Part shown: positions 1 through 8,161 of the stretch, one piece after another
How the letters are laid out: the number at the start of each line of letters is the position of its first letter
Position numbering within the stretch: the first letter of the stretch is position 1
NCBI GenBank assembly: GCA_050302275.1
Contig: JBNLAT010000001.1
Span: forward strand, 124,001 to 188,000
Length of the DNA: 64,000 nt
Reading direction: 5' to 3'
Source of the DNA: JAPHTQ01 sp050302275
Lineage (GTDB): Bacteria > Pseudomonadota > Gammaproteobacteria > Thiohalomonadales > Thiohalomonadaceae
Translations under genes and position numbers: made by a program
Notes under the pieces: generated by a model
Told to the model about the DNA's origin: nothing
Databases searched by the model: none
The model's input: only the letters and a program-made list of their open reading frames with translations

Positions 1-2897
1 ACACCATCGTTATCGCTATCCAGGTCGAAGCTGTCGGCCACTCCATCACCGTCTGTATCGACAACACCATCCCCTTCGAGGGTATCCGGAATACCGTCGT
101 TGTCATCATCCAAATCGATCTGGTCCGAGACCCCGTCGCCATCGGCATCGGCACCGTCCAGGTAATCCAGCAGGCCATCACCGTCGGTGTCAGGCAAGGG
201 TAGCGGTGAGGCGGCAATAGCATCGTCATAGCCGTCACCATTAGCATCGATGAAACCATCGACAAGACCATTGGCATCGGTATCGGTACCGCCACCTTCA
301 ACCAGGTCATAGTCGCCGTCACCATCCGCATCAAGATCACGGAAGTTGGCAGTTCCATCCGAGTCAGTATCCAGTGCTGCCAGAATGGTACCGGTCAGAC
401 CGCTGGCATCGACACTCGGTGCACCGCTACCCATGATGCCATCACCATCGGGATCGGTTCCGCCTGACTCCTTCACATCGGGAATACCGTCATTGTCGCT
501 GTCCAGATCACGAAAGTCGTCTACACCGTCACTATCTGTATCGGCGATGGTGTAATTCAGCACGCCGCCGTCAGCGCTCGTTTCAACGCTATCTGCCAGA
601 CCATTGCTACCGAAACCAGCATCAATCATCCCATCATCGTTACTATCAATACTGTCTGGTGAGGCAATACCGGATTCTGTCACGTCGTACAGTCCATCAT
701 TGTCGCTATCCAGATCCAGATTGTCCGCAACGCCGTCACTGTCTGTGTCGGCAGGCGTATAGTTCAGCGTACCGCTATCAACGGTAGTTTCAATTGCATC
801 GGCCAGGCCATTCGTTCCGACAGCCGTGTCGATACGATTATCAGCATTGGTATCAACTGTCGAGACATTGGCAATGCCTGACTCGATAAGATCTGGAATA
901 CCGTCGTTGTCCCGATCCAGATCAAGGAAGTCACTTACACCATCACCATCGGTATCGACATTACCTTCGTCGCTATCAAGCAAGCCATCATTGTCCGAAT
1001 CAATATCCAGCTTGTTGACGATACCGTCACCATCGCTGTCACCACTACCCTCATCCGGATCGTTGATACCATCGCCATCAACATCCGGTATGGAAGTGTT
1101 GTCATAGGGATCGGTACCAGCAGCCAGTTCGTCAGCATCAGGCGCGCCGTCATTATCTGAATCAGTATCAAGATAATTCAGCGTGCCGTCACTATCGGTA
1201 TCAGCGACACCCTCGGTTATATCGGGAATACCGTCATTGTCCGAGTCGGTATCTCGGAAGTCATAGATACCATCGCTATCACTGTCTATCGCACCCTCAT
1301 CCGTATCCGGAATGCCATCGTTATCGGAGTCAGTATCCTGAAAATCTGGTGTGCCATCGCTATCTGCATCAGGTAATACGGATTCCACAATACCGTCAGC
1401 ATCCGCGTCGGTACCTGCGGTTTGGTCCGCATCATAAGCATCATCGATACCATCAACATCGGTATCGACACCGCTGGAGTCTCCCTCGATAAAGTCGGAA
1501 ATACCGTCACCATCCGAATCAAGATCACGGAAGTCGAGCGTAGTGTCGCTATCGGTATCACCGCCCCCTTCCAGCACATCCGGTATACCGTCGTTGTCGG
1601 TATCCGGATCGGAAGAGTCCGGAATCCCATCACCATCAGTATCAGCAGTGCCTTCAGTACTATCAGCGATACAATCGTTATCCTGATCGTTAGGATCAGC
1701 GTTAATCGTAATATTGGCTGAAGCACTGGCAGTATTATTGTCCTGAGTCAGTACTGACACATCGAGATTACGTGCCGTCATCCCGAGCGGACAACTACTG
1801 TTAAAGGTCACCTGAGAGGCAATTGTCTGTACTGTTGAGTCGGCAACCCCGGTAGATGAAACCAGGCGAATATCATCCACAAACAAATTGGAACCCACAT
1901 ACAGTCCACCAGAATAATCATAGGTACCACCAACAAACTGAAAACGGTAATCACCTGCTGTGAGCCCTGTTTTTGTGATGGTAACGTAACCAGCGGTATC
2001 ATATCCGCGTTGTGCAAATAACAGCACGTTATTGGCTGCAGTATTGGTGGTCGGCCAACTATTGTCGATAAAGTTTCCACTACCATCAACACGGCGAATC
2101 AAACCAAATACTTCGTAGTGGTCACCCGTACCAACGGCCTTAAACTCCAGACTAAGCGAATCTCCATCCTCAACCGTGAATACACTACTTGTGGCATAGG
2201 GACCATGGATTGAACCATAACCATCTGTTTGCCCTCCACCTGGCGGATTCTGATCCTCAGTCGCAATATTGCCACTACTGGTCAAGGAGAGGGCAGCCGT
2301 CCCCCCGATTCCCTGCCCTGCCGCTATAGACCCATTGAAAGTAACGCTGCTATTAGCAACGGTATTTACGGTGCCCGTACCTCCTGTATAGATGGCATCA
2401 GTAGCAAGATCGATAGTAAATCCATCCAGGTTGATTTCGTCAGCACTGTCACCATACTCAGCATCGACTACAGTCCAGCCATTTTCACCATCCTCGAACC
2501 CTGAATTTTGTAGCGGTGTGGAGAAAAGAATCTTAAGTGGTGTACCGTTAACACCATCTTCCGTCTGATCGATGGAACCAATGCGATTACTGGTTACCCC
2601 ATCGCCCAGATAAACATCGCTTCCAACAAGAGATATTGCGCCAGAAGCAGTAGGTGTGAGACTGCTGGTAAGAACTAACTGGTCGTTTGAACTGGCATTA
2701 AGTAGATTGAATCGGAGATTACCTTCGGCATAACTGACACCACCGCTAATAGAAACCCCACTGGCAATGTCGATTGCCCCCTGACCACCAGTATAAGTCG
2801 TATCAGTTAGACCGCTAATGCTTGGCACACCAGCTAAAACGTAACGGGATAGTCCAAGCAAACCCGCCAGAATCAGGATTCGGCCCAGGGATTTCAT
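1..2897 (-). CDS. Secreted calcium-binding TSP3-repeat protein (C-terminus beyond window)
   Basis: An open frame of 965 codons runs off the left edge, so the C-terminus is missing. The ATG at 2897 follows a strong ribosome site (GGAGGTG). The protein starts with a signal peptide (MKSLGRILILAGLLGL, ending near VLA). Residues of about 25-390 form a beta-rich region with no domain I recognise. From about residue 395 the chain is an Asp-rich array of about 30 motifs of the type D-x-D-x-D-G-x-x-D (for example DSDNDGIPD), spaced 10-20 residues apart. Such motifs bind calcium in thrombospondin type 3 repeats and in many large bacterial surface proteins. An extracellular calcium-stiffened surface or adhesion role is inferred. 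The anchor or secretion signal should lie beyond the window. Confidence 0.85.
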   Translation of the reverse strand, partial: MKSLGRILILAGLLGLSRYVLAGVPSISGLTDTTYTGGQGAIDIASGVSISGGVSYAEGNLRFNLLNASSNDQLVLTSSLTPTASGAISLVGSDVYLGDGVTSNRIGSIDQTEDGVNGTPLKILFSTPLQNSGFEDGENGWTVVDAEYGDSADEINLDGFTIDLATDAIYTGGTGTVNTVANSSVTFNGSIAAGQGIGGTAALSLTSSGNIATEDQNPPGGGQTDGYGSIHGPYATSSVFTVEDGDSLSLEFKAVGTGDHYEVFGLIRRVDGSGNFIDNSWPTTNTAANNVLLFAQRGYDTAGYVTITKTGLTAGDYRFQFVGGTYDYSGGLYVGSNLFVDDIRLVSSTGVADSTVQTIASQVTFNSSCPLGMTARNLDVSVLTQDNNTASASANITINADPNDQDNDCIADSTEGTADTDGDGIPDSSDPDTDNDGIPDVLEGGGDTDSDTTLDFRDLDSDGDGISDFIEGDSSGVDTDVDGIDDAYDADQTAGTDADADGIVESVLPDADSDGTPDFQDTDSDNDGIPDTDEGAIDSDSDGIYDFRDTDSDNDGIPDITEGVADTDSDGTLNYLDTDSDNDGAPDADELAAGTDPYDNTSIPDVDGDGINDPDEGSGDSDGDGIVNKLDIDSDNDGLLDSDEGNVDTDGDGVSDFLDLDRDNDGIPDLIESGIANVSTVDTNADNRIDTAVGTNGLADAIETTVDSGTLNYTPADTDSDGVADNLDLDSDNDGLYDVTESGIASPDSIDSNDDGMIDAGFGSNGLADSVETSADGGVLNYTIADTDSDGVDDFRDLDSDNDGIPDVKESGGTDPDGDGIMGSGAPSVDASGLTGTILAALDTDSDGTANFRDLDADGDGDYDLVEGGGTDTDANGLVDGFIDANGDGYDDAIAASPLPLPDTDGDGLLDYLDGADADGDGVSDQIDLDDDNDGIPDTLEGDGVVDTDGDGVADSFDLDSDNDG

Positions 2898-3138
2898 TTT
2901 CACCTCCATACTCAATTATGTTCCTGCTTCCTGCAAAGTTTTAGGCAACCGTAGAATCTCTTGTTATGGTTGGGTTGCTTCTAAAGTGGTAGTAATTGTG
3001 AAGTTTGTTTCAGTAGTCATAGAGATACAGCCGTATGACATAGGGAACTAACATCCGTTGTCTATTTCTAGCACAAGATGAACTGACTGCAATCAGATGG
3101 GGGAAACAGCACGACGTGTTATCGAAAAATGTATACTG

Positions 3139-6100
3139 CTAGTTCTGAGGAATAGATACAGGTCTGCCTGATGCCTGATCATTATGAGATTTGTGTAGCC
3201 AGTGAGTAAACTTTTCTGCCGGGATCGGCTGTGAGAAATAGTAGCCCTGGAAGTAGTCGCAACCACGCGCCTCCAGAAACTCGATCTGTTCCCTGCTGGT
3301 CACCCCTTCAGCAATGGTATTCAAACCCAGGCTCTTGGCCATCGCCAGAATCGCATCGACCAGAGAATCGCCGCCCGTGTTGCCAGGAATATCGTCGATG
3401 AAGGAGCGATCAATCTTGATAATGTCGATAGGGAAGCGCCGCAAGTAGGCCAGCGAAGAGTACCCGGTACCGAAATCATCGATAGAAAGCCGCAGGCCGA
3501 GTGCTTTGAGACTCTTCAGCCAGGCATGCACATCGTCACTCTGTTCCAGGAACAGACTTTCGGTGATCTCCAGTGTGAGACTGGAGCCCGGAAGCCCATT
3601 TTCATGCAGCACCTCTTCGACCACCTCTGCGGTAAGACCAAGCCCACGCTGACGACTGGAGACATTGACCGAGATGGACTCCAAAACACCCTGTTCCTGC
3701 CACTCTGAAAACTGACGACAGGCACGACGCAATACCCATAGCCCCAGACTGCCGATCAAACCGCTCTCTTCTGCCAATGCGACAAAAACCGCTGGAGGCA
3801 CAAAACCGTGCACCGGGTGGTTCCAGCGTAACAACGCCTCGGCGCTACGTACCTCTCCTGTTTCGACATCGATGATTGGCTGGTAGTAGAGTTCCAGACT
3901 GTCCTGATCCAGCGCCAGGCGCAAATCCTGCTCCAGCTCCATGTTGCTGCGTACCTGCTCCTGCATTGAGACGGCGAAGAACTGGTAGTTATTTCGTCCC
4001 GCATCCTTGGCCCGATACATCGCCATGTCGGCATACTGCAACATGGTGTTGGCATCGCTGGAATCATCCGGGTAGAGGGTAATGCCGATACTGGCGCCGA
4101 TATACACATCGCGACCGCCGATCTGGAACGGACGACAGATATCACCGATGATCTTACCGGCCACATTAGCAACATCCTCAACATCGGCAACATCCTGCAA
4201 CAGGATTACAAACTCGTCGCCACCGAAACGGGCCACCGTATCGGATTCACGCACTGCTGCCTCCAGGCGCAAGGCGACCTGTTGCAGTAACTCGTCACCC
4301 ACGACATGACCGAGGCTATCGTTAACGGTCTTGAACAGATCCAGATCGAGGAACAGTAGCGCCAGCTTGGTCGACTCGCGCTTGGCAAACGCAATGGCCT
4401 GCTTTAGCCGGTCAAACAACAGCGTGCGATTGGGTAGGTGGGTTAAAGCATCGTACTCAGCCTGGAAGCGAATCTGCTCCTCATCTTCCTTGCGTTGGGT
4501 GATATCGGAGAAGACGGCGACGTGCTCCTTAATATTGCCAAGGTCATCACGAATCACGGTTATGGAAAGCCATTCGGGATAGACATTACCATCCTTGCGT
4601 CGATTCCATATTTCACCCGACCAGAAACCGCGGCGCTGCAGTTGCTGCCATAGTTCATCGTAGAACTCTTTTGGATGCTTGCCCGATGCCAATATACTCG
4701 GCAATTCACCGATCACTTCGCTTGGTTGATAACCAGTTATGCGGCAGAACGCAGGATTGACCGTAACGATACGGTTGTTTGCGTCCGTCACCATAATTCC
4801 TTCGGTAGTGGTATCGAATACCGTCGCATTCAGGCGTAACTGCTCTTCTGCCCGCTTACGTGCGGTGACATCCTCCTTGATGGCAATAAAGTGCGTAATT
4901 TCGCCCTCTTCGCCCCGCAGTGGAGAGATGGTCGCCGACTCCCAATAGACACTGCCATCCTTACGCTTGTTCTGAAACTGCCCCCGCCACTCCTTACCCG
5001 CGCGAATGGTATTCCACATCTCCCGATACTCTTCCGGAGATTTGTCGCCCGACTTGAGGAAACGCGGATTCTTGCCGACAGATTCCGCCGCAGAATAGCC
5101 CGAGTTTTCTTCAAACTTCGGATTAACGTACTCAATTGTCCCGGTCAGGTCGGTGATCATGATCGAAGCCGGACTCTGCTCTAAGGCGAGACTCAACTTA
5201 CGCAATTCAGCCTCGGCATGTTTCGCCTTGGTCATATTGACCCGTACACAGGCAGTACCGCCATCGCCGGTCTTGCTATCGCTGGCCAGATACCACTGGC
5301 CATTGTTCAGGTGCTCATAGTAGCTATCAGTACCTTCATCCCCTTCAGGTTTATGCTCAAGGGGCTTTTTGTCCAGTTGTGAAGCGTTGGCAATCTGCAA
5401 ATCACCACGTAACACTCCCTGATTGAGGATCGCCACCTGCCAGGGATAAAACTGCTGCCATTTACGATTGTTCAGCAGCAGGCGTCCATCCTTGTCGAAC
5501 AGGGCGAATGCCTCGGACAGACTCTCCACCGCGTCATGCAATCTATCCCAGGCCGTTTGCGCTCGATCGCGCAATGCATCCAGCTTATTCATAATCCAGG
5601 TAAAGGCACCGAACAACAGAATAATCAGTGCCAGCAACACCAAACTAAAGGTCTCGGAACGTTTACTGGCACGATCATAATAGTCGCCATAGGCCGCACG
5701 CAGTTGGTCGAAGATCGTCTGGCTGGGGATCTGCATATAGTCATCCTGCAAGTGGGATAACTTCTGCATACCATTTAAACCAGCAATGGTATGGAACTGG
5801 AAATTACTCAACAGCTTCTGGTTTTCCTTGCTGAGTTTGACACCACTGATTCGTTGCAGCGTTTCGCGGATTTTTTTGTTCTGGGATTCAGTGCTAAAGG
5901 TGCTATAGATCAAAAGCTCGTTGGCCAGTTCAATTACGCCATTCGCCGCCGCACGCACCTCATCCGATTGTTCGCCGTTGTCCAGCGCGTGGATTTCCAT
6001 TGCCAGCGTAGGCAGGTAATTGAGCGCGTTTCGCACCAGTGATGCCTCAAACTTGATTCGCTCCATCAGCGCGAGTTTGTTCTGCAATGCGCTAAGATAG

Positions 6101-6417
6101 GCATCAATGCCATCATCCACTCTGGCATTGGTGTGACCATAGAAATTATTTTCGCTATCTCTTAACTGCTTCGATAAGGCATCGATTTTATGCGCCGTCT
6201 CGACCAGTGGATCGTATTGCAGTAACAGGAAGGCATTTACCCGAAACACATCGCGGTCAAGCTGCGCATCCAGTTCTTTGAGATGCAACAGGTGATTCAT
6301 GCGCTGATTATGCAGTTCGATATCGACCGCACGGGTATAGAGGAACAGGCCAATAGTCACAATAGTGGCAATGAGCAACCAGAGTGTTCGCAGCAGGCTG
6401 AAATGACTACTCGCCAT
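3139..6417 (-). CDS. Membrane PAS-GGDEF-EAL c-di-GMP enzyme
   Basis: A protein of about 1092 residues. A transmembrane helix near residues 5-25 is followed by an all-helical periplasmic region of about 230 residues (DAHL-like), a second helix near 255-275, three PAS/PAC modules, then GGDEF and EAL domains. The cyclase site is intact (GGDEF near residue 732). The phosphodiesterase site has EAL near 860 and DDFGTGYSS, so both activities are possible. It is likely to convert a periplasmic or redox signal into c-di-GMP change. I chose ATG 6417, which overlaps the upstream peroxidase stop by 11 bases; a TTG at 6441 in the same frame is the alternative. The overlap suggests translational coupling to the peroxidase gene. 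Confidence 0.93.
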   Translation of the reverse strand: MASSHFSLLRTLWLLIATIVTIGLFLYTRAVDIELHNQRMNHLLHLKELDAQLDRDVFRVNAFLLLQYDPLVETAHKIDALSKQLRDSENNFYGHTNARVDDGIDAYLSALQNKLALMERIKFEASLVRNALNYLPTLAMEIHALDNGEQSDEVRAAANGVIELANELLIYSTFSTESQNKKIRETLQRISGVKLSKENQKLLSNFQFHTIAGLNGMQKLSHLQDDYMQIPSQTIFDQLRAAYGDYYDRASKRSETFSLVLLALIILLFGAFTWIMNKLDALRDRAQTAWDRLHDAVESLSEAFALFDKDGRLLLNNRKWQQFYPWQVAILNQGVLRGDLQIANASQLDKKPLEHKPEGDEGTDSYYEHLNNGQWYLASDSKTGDGGTACVRVNMTKAKHAEAELRKLSLALEQSPASIMITDLTGTIEYVNPKFEENSGYSAAESVGKNPRFLKSGDKSPEEYREMWNTIRAGKEWRGQFQNKRKDGSVYWESATISPLRGEEGEITHFIAIKEDVTARKRAEEQLRLNATVFDTTTEGIMVTDANNRIVTVNPAFCRITGYQPSEVIGELPSILASGKHPKEFYDELWQQLQRRGFWSGEIWNRRKDGNVYPEWLSITVIRDDLGNIKEHVAVFSDITQRKEDEEQIRFQAEYDALTHLPNRTLLFDRLKQAIAFAKRESTKLALLFLDLDLFKTVNDSLGHVVGDELLQQVALRLEAAVRESDTVARFGGDEFVILLQDVADVEDVANVAGKIIGDICRPFQIGGRDVYIGASIGITLYPDDSSDANTMLQYADMAMYRAKDAGRNNYQFFAVSMQEQVRSNMELEQDLRLALDQDSLELYYQPIIDVETGEVRSAEALLRWNHPVHGFVPPAVFVALAEESGLIGSLGLWVLRRACRQFSEWQEQGVLESISVNVSSRQRGLGLTAEVVEEVLHENGLPGSSLTLEITESLFLEQSDDVHAWLKSLKALGLRLSIDDFGTGYSSLAYLRRFPIDIIKIDRSFIDDIPGNTGGDSLVDAILAMAKSLGLNTIAEGVTSREQIEFLEARGCDYFQGYYFSQPIPAEKFTHWLHKSHNDQASGRPVSIPQN

Positions 6418-7420
6418 GTTCCAGCCTCGGATGCTCACCAACCAATGTCTTGAGGAAACCTGCGATCAGCGCAATATCTTTGGGAGGAATATCTCTGCCG
6501 AGTTGATAGCGACCCATAACACGGATGGCATCTTCCAGTTTATTTGCACCCGCATCATGAAAGAAATAACTGTAACGCGCTGCAAGACGCAGACTCGGCA
6601 CCTTGAACATGTGCCGATCCTGTTCATTCTGGGTTACGTTAAACCGTCCCAAATCAGCACGATTTAACTCTGTTCGGTTATCTTTGAAGTAATCCCCCAT
6701 CGCGCCCATCTTGCCATACAGATTGCCTCCCACATTAGCGCCCTGATGGCAGGCGATACAACCATAGGATTTGAACAATTGGTAACCGCGTAACTCCTTC
6801 TCCGACAGAGCCTCTTCATCACCGAGTAACCAACGATCAAAACGGGAATTAGTCGTTACCAGGGTACGCTCGAAGGCAGCGATCGCTGCAACGATATATT
6901 TCGGCTTGATGTCGTCAGCGAAAATCTCGGTGAAACGATTCACCATTTCCGCGTCCTGCTCCAGCTTGCCGATGACCTGCTCCCAATTGGAGGCCATCTC
7001 GATAGGATTATGCACGGGTCCGACAGCCTGATCTTCCAGGGTAGGTGCACGACCATCCCAGAACTGCACAAAGTTCAGGCTACTGTTATAAACCGTTGGA
7101 GTTTTAATCGGGCCTTTGATGCCGTTGATACCGACTGCACTGGGCAGATGATCGATACCTTCCCGCTTCAGATCATGGCAGGAAGCGCAACTGATGGTGT
7201 TGTCGGCGGAGAGACGGGTATCGTGGAATAGCACCTCTCCCAGCTTCACCTGTTCGGGTGATTCAATCATTGGTTGAGGTATGGGACGTATGGGCTCATG
7301 CCGCTTAGCAGCATAAGACTCCTTCGCATCCATTCCCGCTGACTTTGCCCAAACCGTGGACAACCCAGGTAAACAGATGAGCAGGATAACGAAGCCTGTA
7401 TGCATGATTATTCGGTTCAT
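6407..7420 (-). CDS. Di-haem cytochrome c peroxidase family protein
   Basis: The protein has 337 residues with an N-terminal signal sequence (MNRIIMHTGFVILLICLPG) and two haem c motifs, CASCH in the N-terminal half and CIACH in the C-terminal half, as in bacterial CcpA/MauG peroxidases. It should act in the periplasm, reducing hydrogen peroxide with electrons from cytochrome c. MauG-like oxidation of another substrate cannot be excluded. ATG 7420 is preferred because the signal peptide begins there and GGTGG lies upstream; the frame extends about 100 codons further but that extension is not protein-like. The stop overlaps the start of the PAS-GGDEF-EAL gene, so the two probably form an operon. 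Confidence 0.9.
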   Translation of the reverse strand: MNRIIMHTGFVILLICLPGLSTVWAKSAGMDAKESYAAKRHEPIRPIPQPMIESPEQVKLGEVLFHDTRLSADNTISCASCHDLKREGIDHLPSAVGINGIKGPIKTPTVYNSSLNFVQFWDGRAPTLEDQAVGPVHNPIEMASNWEQVIGKLEQDAEMVNRFTEIFADDIKPKYIVAAIAAFERTLVTTNSRFDRWLLGDEEALSEKELRGYQLFKSYGCIACHQGANVGGNLYGKMGAMGDYFKDNRTELNRADLGRFNVTQNEQDRHMFKVPSLRLAARYSYFFHDAGANKLEDAIRVMGRYQLGRDIPPKDIALIAGFLKTLVGEHPRLEHGE

Positions 7421-7628
7421 GCGTTGGACCACCACCTTATATATATCTACAGGCGACACCCCTGCGCCCGGGAGACTCATCCCCAAAATAGTGCACAATC
7501 CCGTCCAACTCCCCGTGCAACAAATATTACACGATTTAGCTAAGTAAGCGATTTTCCACAAAATTATTATGGTTATAGGAGATAACCGGATGTTCTGCCA
7601 TAAGATGGGGATTATCGGGAGGATATAA

Positions 7629-7660
7629 AAGCAAAGGCCCTTATAGTGGGGCCTTTGCTT
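7629..7660 (-). terminator. Rho-independent terminator beyond the tRNA-Ser remnant
   Basis: A 12-bp stem (AAGCAAAGGCCC with GGGCCTTTGCTT) encloses an 8-base loop. Read on the minus strand it is followed by TTTTAT. It lies just past the duplicated 3' end of tRNA-Ser, so it was probably the original terminator of that tRNA before the intervening block arose. Confidence 0.75.
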
Positions 7661-7682
7661 GTTTGGCGGAGAGAGAGGGATT

Positions 7683-7756
7683 ACTCGCCGCTTCGCGGCT
7701 CGCCCTTCGGGCCGGCCCACGGCCGTTCCACCTCACTCCGTGAGGCGGTCGAACCG
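7683..7756. repeat. Four-hairpin repeat module, copy A
   Basis: Four consecutive short hairpins: GCCGC-TTC-GCGGC, GCCC-TTC-GGGC, GGCC-CAC-GGCC and CCTCAC-TCC-GTGAGG, ending in GGTCGAACC. Related modules occur at 58823-58894, 63800-63876 and 63931-64000. Several stem sequences differ between copies while base pairing is kept. Confidence 0.7.
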
Positions 7757-7798
7757 GTTTATTGGATATCGAGGATTCGAATCCTCAGGCTGAATATG

Positions 7799-7827
7799 AA
7801 AAAAGCCCGCTCAAGGCGGGCTTTTTT
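7799..7827 (-). terminator. Terminator of tRNA-Ser
   Basis: The stem GCCCGC/GCGGGC is flanked by A6 and T6 runs, so it can work in both directions. It lies 7 bases beyond the CCA end of the tRNA-Ser gene. Confidence 0.85.
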
Positions 7828-7833
7828 CATATT

Positions 7834-7924
7834 TGGCGGAGAGAGAGGGATTCGAACCCTCGATACGGTATTACCGTATACACACTTTCCAGGCGTGCTC
7901 CTTCAGCCACTCGGACATCTCTCC
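7834..7924 (-). tRNA. tRNA-Ser(GGA), CCA encoded
   Basis: The 91-nt minus-strand sequence folds as a class II tRNA with a long variable arm. The acceptor stem starts GGAGAGA, the D arm reads CCGAGTGGCTGAAGG, the anticodon loop is CTGGAAA (anticodon GGA), the T arm carries GGTTCGAATCC, and CCA is encoded. It closely resembles E. coli tRNA-Ser(GGA), which reads UCC and UCU codons. Its 3' end is duplicated 170 bp downstream. Confidence 0.98.
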
Positions 7925-7941
7925 AAAATTTCGGGCTCTTC

Positions 7942-8004
7942 GCCCAGGACAAAACAGCCTGTTTCGTCACGGCGGGGCACGCTGCGTGCCCCTGTATCCT
8001 GGGC
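7942..8004. repeat. Nested inverted repeat upstream of tRNA-Ser
   Basis: An outer 8-bp stem (GCCCAGGA at 7942-7949 with TCCTGGGC at 7997-8004) encloses a small hairpin AAACA-GCC-TGTTT and a strong one, GGGGCACG-CTG-CGTGCCCC (7974-7992). It lies in the 237-bp gap between tRNA-Ser and the acyl-CoA synthetase. I see no gene in it. It could be a repeat or a leader structure. Confidence 0.45.
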
Positions 8005-8161
8005 CAGCCAAAGGTAGTATTCCCGGCGCCCACGAAGGTGCGGAAGATTAAACTAGATGGCCTGATGGCGCAAGTTTGTCGGCATTTCCCGCCGTGCTTT
8101 ACTTTGGTGCGTCAAACGGGCATAAAATTACCCTCACCACAGACATGAAACCGGATCTCTG

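Larger units (their letters stand above)
7662..7852. repeat. 21-bp direct repeats of the tRNA-Ser 3' end, 170 bp apart
   Basis: Positions 7662-7682 and 7832-7852 are identical over 21 bp. The right copy is the 3' end of tRNA-Ser(GGA), from the T-loop through the encoded CCA. The left copy is a detached remnant. The 149 bp between them hold the hairpin module at 7683-7756, an inverted GAGGATTCGAATCCTC block (7771-7786) and a terminator. The layout resembles an integration into the tRNA 3' end that rebuilt the gene, but no integrase gene is present. Confidence 0.85.

Noticed and set aside
3104..3122. A terminator after the PAS-GGDEF-EAL gene
   Set aside because: The inverted repeat is short and imperfect and has no T run.
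7662..7852. A complete integrative element at tRNA-Ser
   Set aside because: Only 149 bp lie between the repeats and no integrase is encoded, so at most it is a remnant or non-autonomous element.
7646..8148. Three overlapping plus-strand frames of 72-128 codons (with segments like GFEPSIRYYRIHTF)
   Set aside because: They read the antisense of tRNA-Ser and the adjoining repeat. This is a well-known kind of spurious protein call.
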